From the NCBI GenBank assembly GCA_051878795.1, contig JBJEKU010000049.1:1-14949 (forward strand): a stretch of 14,949 nt of DNA. The letters run 5' to 3'. The translations under genes were made by a program, and so were the position numbers. The DNA comes from W1P20-047 sp051878795. GTDB taxonomy: Bacteria > Actinomycetota > Coriobacteriia > Coriobacteriales > Eggerthellaceae. Shown here one piece after another: positions 6,267 to 13,328 of the stretch. Each line of letters opens with the position of its first letter. Position 1 is the first letter of the stretch. Below the pieces are notes generated by a model. That model ran no database searches. It worked only from the letters and a program-made list of their open reading frames with translations, and was not told the DNA's origin.

Positions 6267-6530
6267 CTAGCCGTAGATGTCGCGTCTGTGGCCAATCTCG
6301 ATTGCCAGGACGACAAGGTTTTCATCCCTGATTTCGCAGAGCACGCGGTAATCTCCTATTCGGTATCGCCATTTGCCCGATAGATTAGCAGCCAATCCTT
6401 TTCCGTGGGCCCTGGGGTCAGAGCAACCGTCGATGTTCTTCAGCAGCCAGGCAATGATCACACGTCTGACACCGGGGTCCATTTTCGACAGCTGCTTGTC
6501 GGCCCGCTTGGAGAATTCCAATCGCCACAT
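6267..6530 (-). CDS. relE: RelE/ParE-superfamily toxin
   Basis: The start at ATG 6530 lies one base after the antitoxin stop, so the two are translationally coupled. The 87-residue sequence MWRLEFSKRADKQLSKMDPGVRRVII... fits the RelE/ParE type II toxin fold: helix, then KWRYRIGDYRVLCEIRDENLVVLAIEIGHRRDIYG. The RIGDYRVL and GHRRDIY segments are the C-terminal beta strands of RelE-like toxins. Known family activity: ribosome-dependent cleavage of mRNA in the A site (RelE) or gyrase poisoning (ParE), and the sequence alone does not say which. It would be inactivated by binding RelB. The upstream frame extension to 6695 reads through the antitoxin gene and is not real. Confidence 0.85.
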   Translation of the reverse strand: MWRLEFSKRADKQLSKMDPGVRRVIIAWLLKNIDGCSDPRAHGKGLAANLSGKWRYRIGDYRVLCEIRDENLVVLAIEIGHRRDIYG

Positions 6531-6531
6531 G

Positions 6532-6756
6532 CTAGAGGTACTTCTTTGCCATCTCTGCAGCGGAAATGGTGACCGGATCGGCATCGAATTCGGCTTTCGC
6601 TTCTTCCCAGGCCTTGAGGTCGAGCTCGTCTTCGATGCGTTCGAGTGCTGCCTTGCGCATGAACTCGGAGACGGAGGTGCCGAATGCCGCGGCATAGTTG
6701 GAGATAAGGGCCTTTTCCTTTTTGTCCAACCGTATGGTCATGGTTGCGGTTGTCAT
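6532..6756 (-). CDS. relB: RelB/DUF6290-like ribbon-helix-helix antitoxin
   Basis: Seventy-four residues from ATG 6756, with AAGGAGG five bases upstream (6762-6768). MTTATMTIRLDKKEKALISNYAAAFGTSVSEFMRKAALERIEDE is a ribbon-helix-helix DNA-binding region (TATMTIRLDKKEKALI strand, then two helices). The acidic tail ELDLKAWEEAKAEFDADPVTISAAEMAKKYL should wrap the toxin. The antitoxin is first in the operon and is typically both repressor of its own promoter and neutraliser of RelE. Other possible starts in frame lie far upstream at 6969 and have no ribosome site. Confidence 0.85.
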   Translation of the reverse strand: MTTATMTIRLDKKEKALISNYAAAFGTSVSEFMRKAALERIEDELDLKAWEEAKAEFDADPVTISAAEMAKKYL

Positions 6757-6772
6757 TTGAACCTCCTTCAAT

Positions 6773-6840
6773 ATGTAAGACAATGTAACACATTTACTGC
6801 TATTGCGTCTGTGCCGTTGACTGAAGCTCACATAATGTAA
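6773..6840 (-). promoter_or_regulatory. Operator/promoter region of the relBE pair (ATGTAA repeats)
   Basis: ATGTAA occurs at 6773-6778, 6783-6788 (exactly ten bases apart, one helical turn) and again at 6835-6840, where it forms ACATAATGT (6830-6838). On the minus strand these read TTACAT. They lie directly upstream of relB and suit cooperative binding of a ribbon-helix-helix RelB dimer or RelB/RelE complex. No unambiguous -35 box was identified. Confidence 0.45.
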
Positions 6841-6921
6841 TGAGGGTATCCAGAAAACGATATTGCTTGGATCCGTACTCTGATTCACCTTGGTAAAGTT
6901 GGAGTGCGAGGTTGCAAAGAA

Positions 6922-6958
6922 ACCGGCCAGTTGGTAATGAGCCAGCCAGCCGGTTTGC
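6922..6958. repeat. Hairpin repeat copy 2, orphan
   Basis: Thirty-seven bases that match the rhodanese terminator at 6209-6245 in 35 positions and in the same orientation. There is no plus-strand gene upstream of it, so it does not have an obvious transcript to terminate. The stretch from 6843 to 7263 otherwise holds only the doubtful zinc-ribbon reading frame listed separately. Confidence 0.7.
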
Positions 6959-6982
6959 TGCTTCAGCATGCGATTGGTGCCG

Positions 6983-7171
6983 CTATTCCATCTTGCCTTT
7001 GCTCAGGCATTTTCCAGGGCGGACGGAAAGCCTTTCAGCGTGCCAGCGTTCTACGCACCAGTCCTTGGTATGGCAGTGCGGGCAAGTAAGCCGGCGGGTA
7101 TTGGGTTCGGTCCATGGCTTTGCACCTCCTTCTAGCTGCGGTTTTACGGCATGACGCAGCGTGACGAGCAA
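6983..7171 (-). CDS. Possible short zinc-ribbon protein, doubtful
   Basis: A 62-residue minus-strand frame beginning with TTG at 7171 has no clear ribosome site. Its middle, TCPHCHTKDWCVERWHAERLS, has the Cys-Pro-His-Cys plus Trp-Cys spacing of a small metal-binding knuckle and unusually protein-like residue use. A strong AAGGAGGTGC sequence just upstream of an ATG at 7102 belongs to the next frame (MDRTQYPP..., 26 codons), so a one-base frameshift could have split an originally translated gene here. It may equally be a coincidental reading frame; no function is proposed. Confidence 0.25.
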   Translation of the reverse strand: MLVTLRHAVKPQLEGGAKPWTEPNTRRLTCPHCHTKDWCVERWHAERLSVRPGKCLSKGKME

Positions 7172-7263
7172 GGGGTTTCTTGGAAAAACCTATGGAAGGG
7201 ATTCGCGACCGTGCGTCATATGCTGCGAAGCGGGTGCGAATAACAGCGCACTGGAGTTTTTGG

Positions 7264-8097
7264 CTAGAACAGGCAGGAGTCGATGACCTGCTTTCCGCGA
7301 AGTTGCTCGACCCATTCGGATGGAATGGCGTCGTAGCCGTAGATGGCACCTGCGAGTGCGCCCGCAACGCATGCGGTGGTATCGGTGTCGCTGCCTAGGT
7401 TGACGGCAGCAAGGACGCAGTCGCGGTAGCTGCTGGTGCCGAGTGCGCACCAGAGTGCCGCTTCCAAGGTGTGCAGCACGAAGCCGCCCGAGCGGACGCC
7501 GTCGCGCTCCAACTGGTCGATGCTTCCCATGAAGGCGAAATGCGGGTCTTCGGGGATACTCTGCTCGATGGCGCTTTGCAGGGGAATGCCGCTGAGTACC
7601 TTGCGCAGGATGTGCACGAACGCGACGCAGGATTCGGTGGAGATAGGATGCGCGTGGGTGATGGCGGAAACGCTTCGGATCTGATCGTCGCTTGCGTCGG
7701 TGATGGCGAGCGGTGCGATGCGCATGAGCGATCCGTTGCCGTTCGACTTCTCGTGCGAGCAGCCGAAGCCCTGGTCGAGCGCGGAAATAGTTGCATTTCC
7801 CACGTCGAAGACCTTGCCGTCGGCAGAATAGGCGCCCTCGTAGCACCACAGGCGGAACCTAGCGCGCATGTCGTCGGTGTCAATGCGCTTGGTCTTACGG
7901 ATGCTGTCGCAGGTAGCCAACAGCAGGGAAGTGTCGTCCGAGAAGGTGCCTAGCGGCATGTTGTGGAAGCCGCCGCCGCACATGCCCTCGCATACGAAGG
8001 TATCGCGATGCAGGAATTCGAAGGGAACGCCCAGGGCGTCGCCCACAGCGGCACCGTATACGACTGCTTTCAGCTGGGAAAGATATTGGGTTTGCAT
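7264..8097 (-). CDS. ADP-ribosylglycohydrolase family protein
   Basis: The start at ATG 8097 has AAGGAG six bases upstream; ATG 8112 overlaps that ribosome site and lacks its own. The 277-residue protein contains GAAVGDALGVPFEF near 15-28, FSDDTSLLLA (Ser53-Asp54-Asp55-Thr56) and GNGSLMRIAPL near 120. NLGSDTDTTACVAGALAGAIYG at about 233-254 supplies the second pair of metal ligands (Asp237, Asp239). These are the motifs of the DraG/ARH fold, which uses two Mg or Mn ions to remove ADP-ribose from proteins or nucleic acids. Substrate here is unknown, and no ADP-ribosyltransferase is seen in the window. The gene sits alone between VOC and the relBE region. Confidence 0.88.
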   Translation of the reverse strand: MQTQYLSQLKAVVYGAAVGDALGVPFEFLHRDTFVCEGMCGGGFHNMPLGTFSDDTSLLLATCDSIRKTKRIDTDDMRARFRLWCYEGAYSADGKVFDVGNATISALDQGFGCSHEKSNGNGSLMRIAPLAITDASDDQIRSVSAITHAHPISTESCVAFVHILRKVLSGIPLQSAIEQSIPEDPHFAFMGSIDQLERDGVRSGGFVLHTLEAALWCALGTSSYRDCVLAAVNLGSDTDTTACVAGALAGAIYGYDAIPSEWVEQLRGKQVIDSCLF

Positions 8098-8166
8098 GCT
8101 GGTCTCCTTCATGGGGAAGAATCGCAGATGGGCATGTCCTAAGGTGATTATTCGGGCAAAGCAGAA

Positions 8167-8206
8167 CTGCGGGCAAGCCTTCCGCGAGGGAGTGGCCTGC
8201 CCGCAG
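8167..8206. repeat. GC-rich hairpin between the VOC and ADP-ribosylglycohydrolase genes
   Basis: CTGCGGGCA (8167-8175) and TGCCCGCAG (8198-8206) pair exactly, with some pairing inside the 22-base loop. It lies in the 180-base gap between two minus-strand genes, about 70 bases downstream of the VOC stop. There is no adjacent T-run on either strand, so it may be a weak terminator, an RNA processing structure or a repeat element. Confidence 0.4.
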
Positions 8207-8276
8207 CACGGAATGCACAATCGGGGATTGAAACTTCCGAAGCGGAATCGCTGACTGAAAAACGTTGGTGGGGCAG

Positions 8277-8645
8277 CTACTTCGCGGGCAAAATCTCCAG
8301 CCAGCAGCCATCGGGATCTTCGATGAAGTAGATGCCCATGCGCTGGTTGACGAAGCAGATGCAGTCCATTTCCTCGTGGCGGGCACGGAATGCGTCGATA
8401 TCGTCCACCTCGAAGGCCAGATGCGTGTCGCGGCCACCATTGTTGTAGGGTTCGGTGCGGCCCTTGTTCCAGGTCAGTTCCAGCTGGAAGTGGGTTTCGT
8501 CGTTGCCGATGTATACGTTTTCCCAGGAACCGTCATCGGGACCCATGCGGTGCTGCACGGTCAGACCCAGTGCCTTCTCGTAGAATTCCAGGGACTTTTC
8601 CAGGTCGAGCACGTGGATGCACTCGTGGACCATCTTCGCCTTCAT
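8277..8645 (-). CDS. VOC-superfamily protein, glyoxalase I-like
   Basis: A 122-residue single-domain protein with AAAGGAG before ATG 8645. It begins MKAKMVHECIHVLDLEKSLEFYEKALG, the hallmark of glyoxalase I, in which the His near residue 7 or 11 is a metal ligand. Next come FQLELTWN (metal-ligand Glu), DTHLAFEVDDIDAF (ligand His), and MGIYFIEDPDGCWLEILPAK (terminal ligand Glu). The length fits lactoylglutathione lyase, which isomerises the hemithioacetal of methylglyoxal and glutathione. Coriobacteria often lack glutathione, so a related thiol or another reaction of the superfamily is possible. The family is clear; the reaction is less sure. Confidence 0.85.
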   Translation of the reverse strand: MKAKMVHECIHVLDLEKSLEFYEKALGLTVQHRMGPDDGSWENVYIGNDETHFQLELTWNKGRTEPYNNGGRDTHLAFEVDDIDAFRARHEEMDCICFVNQRMGIYFIEDPDGCWLEILPAK

Positions 8646-8758
8646 GCGGGCTCCTTTCGGTTGGGGGTGTGACCGCGTTATTGTACCGTATCGCCAGGTG
8701 GGGCTTTGATTTGAATATTATTGACTGTTCTAGTTGGTGGGCGTTCCTGGAACATGGT

Positions 8759-10192
8759 TCATTTTGGTCTCCAGTACACGGTTGACCTACCCCTTCTTTC
8801 GGTAGATAAGGTGCCTTCATCTACCATCTTCGCGAGGTATCTCCTGACCATTCTCTCCCCGATAGATCTTACTTCCGCCGATACTTCTGATGCCGCGATT
8901 TCTCCGTGATCTTTCAGAAGGCGATCGACAACGGCCTCTACCTCCGAGAAGGCCTTCTTTGGCCTTGCCTTGTCATCATGGGATTCGAGTGCGTTGTTTG
9001 CGGTTGTGCTTCCTGGGGTAAGGGGCGGAATTGGGACGAACGCATCGAAGAAGTCACCGTCTTCTATTTGGGGTGAGAGGCCGGTGAAGAGCTTAGAACA
9101 TTTGTACAGATTTCTGACGCCGCTCCCAAGTTCCTCTGATCGGCCCATTTGAGTGAAAATGTTTGCGATGATGGGGTTCTTCGGTGTTGGGTCGAGGTTG
9201 TCTGGTGTGACAGGCCCTGCAAACAGGGCACGACTGGCGTTGTGGGTGCGGATTCCGTCGGGATCGATAGTGATCCTCGCAATGTGCGGACTGGTGTACT
9301 CGCGATGGATAAGGGAGTTTGTTACCAGTTCGCGGATTATCACATCCCGAACGTTAAGCCTGTTGCCGTTTTCACCTAGGGCGAAGGAGTCGGGCAGCCA
9401 CTTCCTGCAGAACGATGAGATTTCACCGTAAGCTTCTACCAAGTTTTTCGTGCAGACAAGTCGGTCATCGTAGCGGTCGGTGCCGCTTCGACGTAAGATA
9501 ACATCGGTACGATAAACGGGTGCGACATCCAGTATTGTTTCCTGTTTGCCGATGAGCATTACTGCGGCTAAATTAAACCCATAATTTCCGGTTGCAGGGT
9601 CACGGGAATAGAGCCTCGCAGCTCTCACCAGCTCATCGTTGCTCAAGGAGAGCCAGGGATGCTGTTCGCGAGCGGTCCGCACTTCCTTGCGGATTATTTC
9701 CAGCAAGCTGAAATCGAGGTCTTCTTCTGTTACCCATGGATACACGGTTTTTTCGGTGTAGTAGCCTTGCTTTCTGATAATCATGGCAGCTTGTTGGGCT
9801 TCTGTCCTGATTTTCGTATCGACGTCCGCGATTCTGTCGTACACAATTCCCTTGTACGAATAGAGGGCAGGACCCATAGGGACCCAAACCCTGATGACTA
9901 CAGCGCCTCCTTCCCCTTCAAGCTTTTCGAATTCGAGTGACGGGGTAATGTTGAACTGCTTAGGGTCATTTACGACATTGACGATGTTGCGTTCGATGGA
10001 GGTGAAGGCTGCTGGAGGAACGCCTGACACCGTTCCATCGTCAAGGACTCCAAGAAGAATTGACCCGCCTTGCCTATTCGCGAAGGAGCATATCGTTTCG
10101 AAGACATCACGTTCTGGATTGCCGCCACAACGTTTGAACTCGAGGTTTAAGCCCTCGCCGGCAGCGATGTATCTTTTCAGCTTCTCGTCCAT
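8759..10192 (-). CDS. AlbA_2 domain / GHKL-like / winged-helix protein (COG2865-type)
   Basis: The protein has 477 residues from ATG 10192, with a weak ribosome site. Residues 14-60 are an AlbA_2 (Schlafen-like) domain: LNLEFKRC..., FETICSFANRQGGSILLGV and DDGTVSGV. Residues 280-300 (VRDVIIRELVTNSLIHREYT) form an N-box like that of the HATPase_c_4 domain. Residues 345-362 (FTQMGRSEELGSGVRNLY) are a second conserved block of this family. The last 60 residues form a winged helix-turn-helix (AASEVSAEVRSIGERMVRRYLAKM). Such proteins are annotated as ATP-binding putative regulators and are frequent beside mobile or defence loci; biochemical role is unsettled. The GGACAT repeats around its promoter suggest autoregulation. 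Confidence 0.85.
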   Translation of the reverse strand: MDEKLKRYIAAGEGLNLEFKRCGGNPERDVFETICSFANRQGGSILLGVLDDGTVSGVPPAAFTSIERNIVNVVNDPKQFNITPSLEFEKLEGEGGAVVIRVWVPMGPALYSYKGIVYDRIADVDTKIRTEAQQAAMIIRKQGYYTEKTVYPWVTEEDLDFSLLEIIRKEVRTAREQHPWLSLSNDELVRAARLYSRDPATGNYGFNLAAVMLIGKQETILDVAPVYRTDVILRRSGTDRYDDRLVCTKNLVEAYGEISSFCRKWLPDSFALGENGNRLNVRDVIIRELVTNSLIHREYTSPHIARITIDPDGIRTHNASRALFAGPVTPDNLDPTPKNPIIANIFTQMGRSEELGSGVRNLYKCSKLFTGLSPQIEDGDFFDAFVPIPPLTPGSTTANNALESHDDKARPKKAFSEVEAVVDRLLKDHGEIAASEVSAEVRSIGERMVRRYLAKMVDEGTLSTERRGRSTVYWRPK

Positions 10193-10212
10193 CTGGATTC
10201 TTTCGTTCTATT

Positions 10213-10269
10213 TTGGACATTTATCCGGTAATAATATACTGAGTTCCAGAATATGTCCAATTAATGTCC
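10213..10269 (-). promoter_or_regulatory. Promoter and GGACAT operator repeats of the AlbA_2 gene
   Basis: On the minus strand, TTGGAC (10255-10260) and TATATT (10233-10238) lie 16 bases apart, a fair sigma-70-type promoter pointing at the AlbA_2 gene. TTGGACAT (10213-10220) and ATGTCCAA (10253-10260) are perfect inverted repeats, 32 bases apart, bracketing that promoter. Another ATGTCC lies at 10264-10269, 11 bases from the second. This is the layout of a self-repressing helix-turn-helix regulator. The rest of the gap to 10479 has no gene that I can support. Confidence 0.55.
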
Positions 10270-10479
10270 AGATTTGCAATGCTTTTGAGGTCCCTACGCC
10301 TCTGGTTCAAGCGAGAGCAGGGGTGTTAAGCCTGTCCGGCGACGATGCGGTAAAAGTCGATGAAAGGGTTGCCTGCTTTTTGCCATTATAAATTGTTTGC
10401 GTTCAATGATGATTTGCTCTGAGGGCAGATATAGCCGAGGGGGCGTTCTGGCTGTTTCCTTGCGTCCGCATCGAGCCGT

Positions 10480-11124
10480 TTATGCGTGAAGGCACTTGTC
10501 GAATTTCTTCATGGCGCACATGAAGTCGTTATAGCCGCTCGCGGAGTGGGCGTCGCTGGCGATGTAGGTGTACAGCCCTTTCTTGAGTATCTTCTTTGCA
10601 GGCGTGAGGGCGCCGGTTCCTTTGCCTCCGGAAATGAAGTCGCCAGATGCCTGCAGCTTGCAGCCCATCTGAACGAGCCGCTGTGCAAGGGAGATGTTCT
10701 CCTGGATGGCGAAGACGCGTTCGGGGTGGGCGATGATCACCTGATAGCCCATGCTCTGCAGCCTGAAGATGGTGCGCTCGTATTCGGCGAAGTGGTGCGA
10801 GCAGCTGCGGCTGGAAAGCTCCAGCAGGAATTCGTCGCTGCCCTGGAAGCACAGGCGCTTTGCCCATTCGAACCCTAAGTCTATGAGCATCGCGTGGTTG
10901 ACCTCCCAGCCCATCTGCAGGGGGAATCCGTCGGCGTGCTCGCAGAGTATCTGGAAGGCTCTGCGCATGCCCCGGTAGTCGAAGAAGGGGTCGCGCACAT
11001 GCGGGGTGCAGACGATAGACATGATGCCCGCCGCCTGGGCAGCGCGCAGCATATCCAAGGATTCTTCCAGGTCGCGGGCGCCGTCGTCGACGCCAGGGAG
11101 TATGTGGCAGTGGATGTCTCGCAT
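10480..11124 (-). CDS. cpsB: CpsB/CapC-type tyrosine-protein phosphatase (PHP fold)
   Basis: Two hundred and fourteen residues beginning MRDIHCHILPGVDDGARDLEESL, the canonical PHP-phosphatase opening with His5 and His7 as metal ligands and Asp13-Asp14 nearby. Further metal-site segments are CTPHVRD, GWEVNH, IIAHPERV and IASDAHS. Family role: a manganese-dependent phosphatase that removes phosphate from the tyrosine tail of CpsD and so resets the polymerisation cycle. It lies nine bases after the kinase stop. I see no Shine-Dalgarno-like sequence in the gap (cgctaaactcgcatc), so it likely relies on translational coupling. The gene order CpsC-CpsD-CpsB differs from some Firmicutes, where cpsB comes first. 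Confidence 0.9.
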   Translation of the reverse strand: MRDIHCHILPGVDDGARDLEESLDMLRAAQAAGIMSIVCTPHVRDPFFDYRGMRRAFQILCEHADGFPLQMGWEVNHAMLIDLGFEWAKRLCFQGSDEFLLELSSRSCSHHFAEYERTIFRLQSMGYQVIIAHPERVFAIQENISLAQRLVQMGCKLQASGDFISGGKGTGALTPAKKILKKGLYTYIASDAHSASGYNDFMCAMKKFDKCLHA

Positions 11125-11133
11125 GATGCGAGT

Positions 11134-12378
11134 TTAGCGCTTCTTCTTGGTGTGGGCGGGCTTGGAATGACGCGCCATTGCATGTAGGGCGTCGTCATCG
11201 TCATCTTTCCTTGAGGAAGAGAACAGCTTCCTGGGCTTGCTTGCCGGGGACGACTCAACGACGGCTGCTTTGCCGGCACCCTGCGCCGTCTCTTCCTTGG
11301 GGGCAGGCTCGCCACTGGTTGCATCTGCCGGGGTTGCATTGTCGGCTGCGTCATCGGTGGGCTGATTTGCGGGGGCGGAATCGGCTTCCTGCGCGGTTGC
11401 GTTCGAGCTGTTTCCGTCGGCGTCGGTTGCTACGCCTTCTTGCTGTGCGTCCTGCGCAGCTGTGTCGGCAGCGTCGACCTGGGTGTCGGCGGGCTTCTGA
11501 TCGTCCAAACCTGCGGAATCGTTCTGGGTCGGGGATGCCTCTGCGGCGCTATCGCTTGCCATGCTCTGGGATGCAGTATCAGCCTGCGCGCTGGCTGCAG
11601 GCTCTGCTCCGGCAGCGGTCTGGTTGGGTGCGCTTGCGGCATCCGCAATTGCCGCGCGCTCGATCTTGTCAAGCGAGAACCTGGAGGCGGCATCACCGGA
11701 TGCGACGGGATTTCCCTTGCTGTAGCCGCTGTAGTACTTGTAGTACGAGCTGGAGCCGATTTCCTTTACGCAGCTGGCGACCGTGCCGATGACGTTGGCG
11801 CCGGATTTACGCAGCTGCTCGTATGCGTCTTGCAGCACCTGGCGCTTAGTGAAGTTCATACGCACCACCAGGATGGTGGCATCCACCAGGGATGCCACGA
11901 TGGCGGCATCCACCAAGGTGGCAACCGGGGGAGTGTCGAAGATCACGTAGTCGTAGCGGGCGGAAAGGTCGCTTACCAGCTGCTTGAAGCTCTCCGATGC
12001 GATGACGTCGGTGGGGTTGGGGATGCCCGGTTCCACGTCCAGCAGGAACATGCCGGGGTCGGAGGTTTCCGCCACAGCGTCTTCCAGCTTGGTGCTGCCG
12101 GTCATGACGTCGAACATGCCTGCGGGGCAGACGGTGCTCAGACGCGCGCTGAGGCCGCGCTTGCGGATGTCGGTTTCCACCAGGATGACCGACTTGCCCG
12201 ATTCGGCGATGGTGCGCCCTAGCTCGATGGCCGTGGTGGTCTTGCCTTCGCCGGGAACCGCGCTGGTGACGGCGATGGAACGGATGGGCTTGTCGGGTGA
12301 GGAGAAGCGGATGTTTGCGAGGAGCGTCTTCGCGGCGTTATCGATTACCTGGCGTTTTGCCTGTTTCTTGTCGGCCAT
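11134..12378 (-). CDS. cpsD: CpsD-type bacterial tyrosine autokinase with a long acidic, Ala-rich C-terminal extension
   Basis: The protein has 414 residues from ATG 12378, nine bases after the cpsC stop, with AAGGAG in the end of cpsC. The kinase domain has Walker A (VPGEGKTTT, 41-49), Walker A' (ILVETDIRK, 65-73) and Walker B (VIFDTPP, 145-151), all as in BY-kinases. The tyrosine cluster SYYKYYSGY (211-219) is present, with Tyr212, 213, 215, 216 and 219. Ordinary CpsD proteins end at or soon after this cluster. Here about 195 more residues follow, made of Ala, Asp, Gln, Ser, Glu and Pro and predicted disordered, then a basic tail ending RKLFSSSRKDDDDDALH...KKKR. Kinase activity requires the CpsC cytoplasmic end; the extension's role is unknown. 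A fusion of a distinct domain is not apparent. Confidence 0.88.
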   Translation of the reverse strand: MADKKQAKRQVIDNAAKTLLANIRFSSPDKPIRSIAVTSAVPGEGKTTTAIELGRTIAESGKSVILVETDIRKRGLSARLSTVCPAGMFDVMTGSTKLEDAVAETSDPGMFLLDVEPGIPNPTDVIASESFKQLVSDLSARYDYVIFDTPPVATLVDAAIVASLVDATILVVRMNFTKRQVLQDAYEQLRKSGANVIGTVASCVKEIGSSSYYKYYSGYSKGNPVASGDAASRFSLDKIERAAIADAASAPNQTAAGAEPAASAQADTASQSMASDSAAEASPTQNDSAGLDDQKPADTQVDAADTAAQDAQQEGVATDADGNSSNATAQEADSAPANQPTDDAADNATPADATSGEPAPKEETAQGAGKAAVVESSPASKPRKLFSSSRKDDDDDALHAMARHSKPAHTKKKR

Positions 12379-12387
12379 GGTGATGCA

Positions 12388-13077
12388 CTACTCCTTGATG
12401 ACGGGGAAATGTCCGATGGTGGGGATGTCCAGCAGCTCCTCCACTTCCTTGCTGCTGCGGATGCGGGTGTTCAGCATGTCCAGGACCAGGATCAGGGCAA
12501 CCGCTGCGAAAAGGCCGCCTGCGAAGGCGATACCGATGTACTTCAGCCGGTCGGGGCCGGTGGGTACGGTGGGTACGGCCGCTTCGCTGAGCACGCTAAC
12601 GCATTGGACGTCCATCGCCTCGTAGGCGACGTTGTTGGTGGTTTCTGCCAGGGTGTTGGCAACCTGGGCGGTGAGCTCGGGCGAGGTGCCTTCGACGGTG
12701 AGCTCCACCAGGCGTGAACCAGAGGTGGTGCTTGCGGTGATGGTAAAGGCGTTAAGGGAGTCGAGCCCGAGCGTCGCTGCGGTATCCGCCTTGACGCGCG
12801 CGCTGGTGAGCAGGGGGATGACGTCGTTGGAGAGGGTCTGGCCAGCAGAGAAGTCGCTGCTGGTGGGGCCGGTTTGTTGGATTATCTCGCCGTTGGAATC
12901 CAGCTGCACCGTGTTGGTGCGCAGCTGGGCCAACACGTAAAGGGAGACCTTTGCCGTGTATTGGTCGGGCATGAACTTGTAGGCATAGCCTGCCATTCCA
13001 GCCGTGCAGACCAAGGGGATGACGATTAGGAGGACGAGGTACTTCTTAAGAAGTTGGAGCAGTTCGACAAGTGTCAT
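12388..13077 (-). CDS. cpsC: CpsC/Wzz-type polysaccharide chain-length protein, CpsD activator
   Basis: The protein has 229 residues; GGAAGG lies upstream of ATG 13077. A first membrane helix spans about residues 13-33 (YLVLLIVIPLVCTAGMAGYAY). The extracytoplasmic part (about 35-180) carries the Wzz-like segment DQYTAKVSLYVL, and a second helix at about 182-205 (GIAFAGGLFAAVALILVL) is preceded by a Pro-rich VPTVPTGP motif. After the helix a short cytoplasmic end follows, RIRSSKEVEELLDIPTIGHFP, the region that in the family stimulates the tyrosine kinase partner. It is directly upstream of cpsD. Role: regulates length and export of capsule or exopolysaccharide with Wzy. Confidence 0.9.
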   Translation of the reverse strand: MTLVELLQLLKKYLVLLIVIPLVCTAGMAGYAYKFMPDQYTAKVSLYVLAQLRTNTVQLDSNGEIIQQTGPTSSDFSAGQTLSNDVIPLLTSARVKADTAATLGLDSLNAFTITASTTSGSRLVELTVEGTSPELTAQVANTLAETTNNVAYEAMDVQCVSVLSEAAVPTVPTGPDRLKYIGIAFAGGLFAAVALILVLDMLNTRIRSSKEVEELLDIPTIGHFPVIKE

Positions 13078-13328
13078 ATGATAAGGCCTTCCTATATCAA
13101 TAGCCGCATGTGATTGCGGAAATTTCGATCAATGATGAGTGGGTCTGTCCCAGATGGCTCATGGCGGGAATGCTGTCGAAAACGCTAAAACGAGCTTTTG
13201 CTATCCAAAGTGACAGAGCATCCAGAAAAAGACACAGAGTATGAATCACTATAGCAAACGAAACGAATCCATGGGTTCGCAAGGGGGTTGTTTGGAAGAA
13301 CTCCACGCCAATGCGCAAGGCGACAGTT

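Noticed and set aside
10290..10480. Possible tRNA-like or small RNA sequence near GGTTCAAGCGAGAGC
   Set aside because: No cloverleaf arms pair and no terminator follows.
11178..12222. Long plus-strand frames over cpsD
   Set aside because: They are antisense shadows of the repetitive, GC-rich kinase gene with no domain of their own.
13097..13318. Seventy-three-codon minus-strand frame between VanZ and cpsC
   Set aside because: It lacks a ribosome site and a convincing protein pattern; it is more likely leader sequence.
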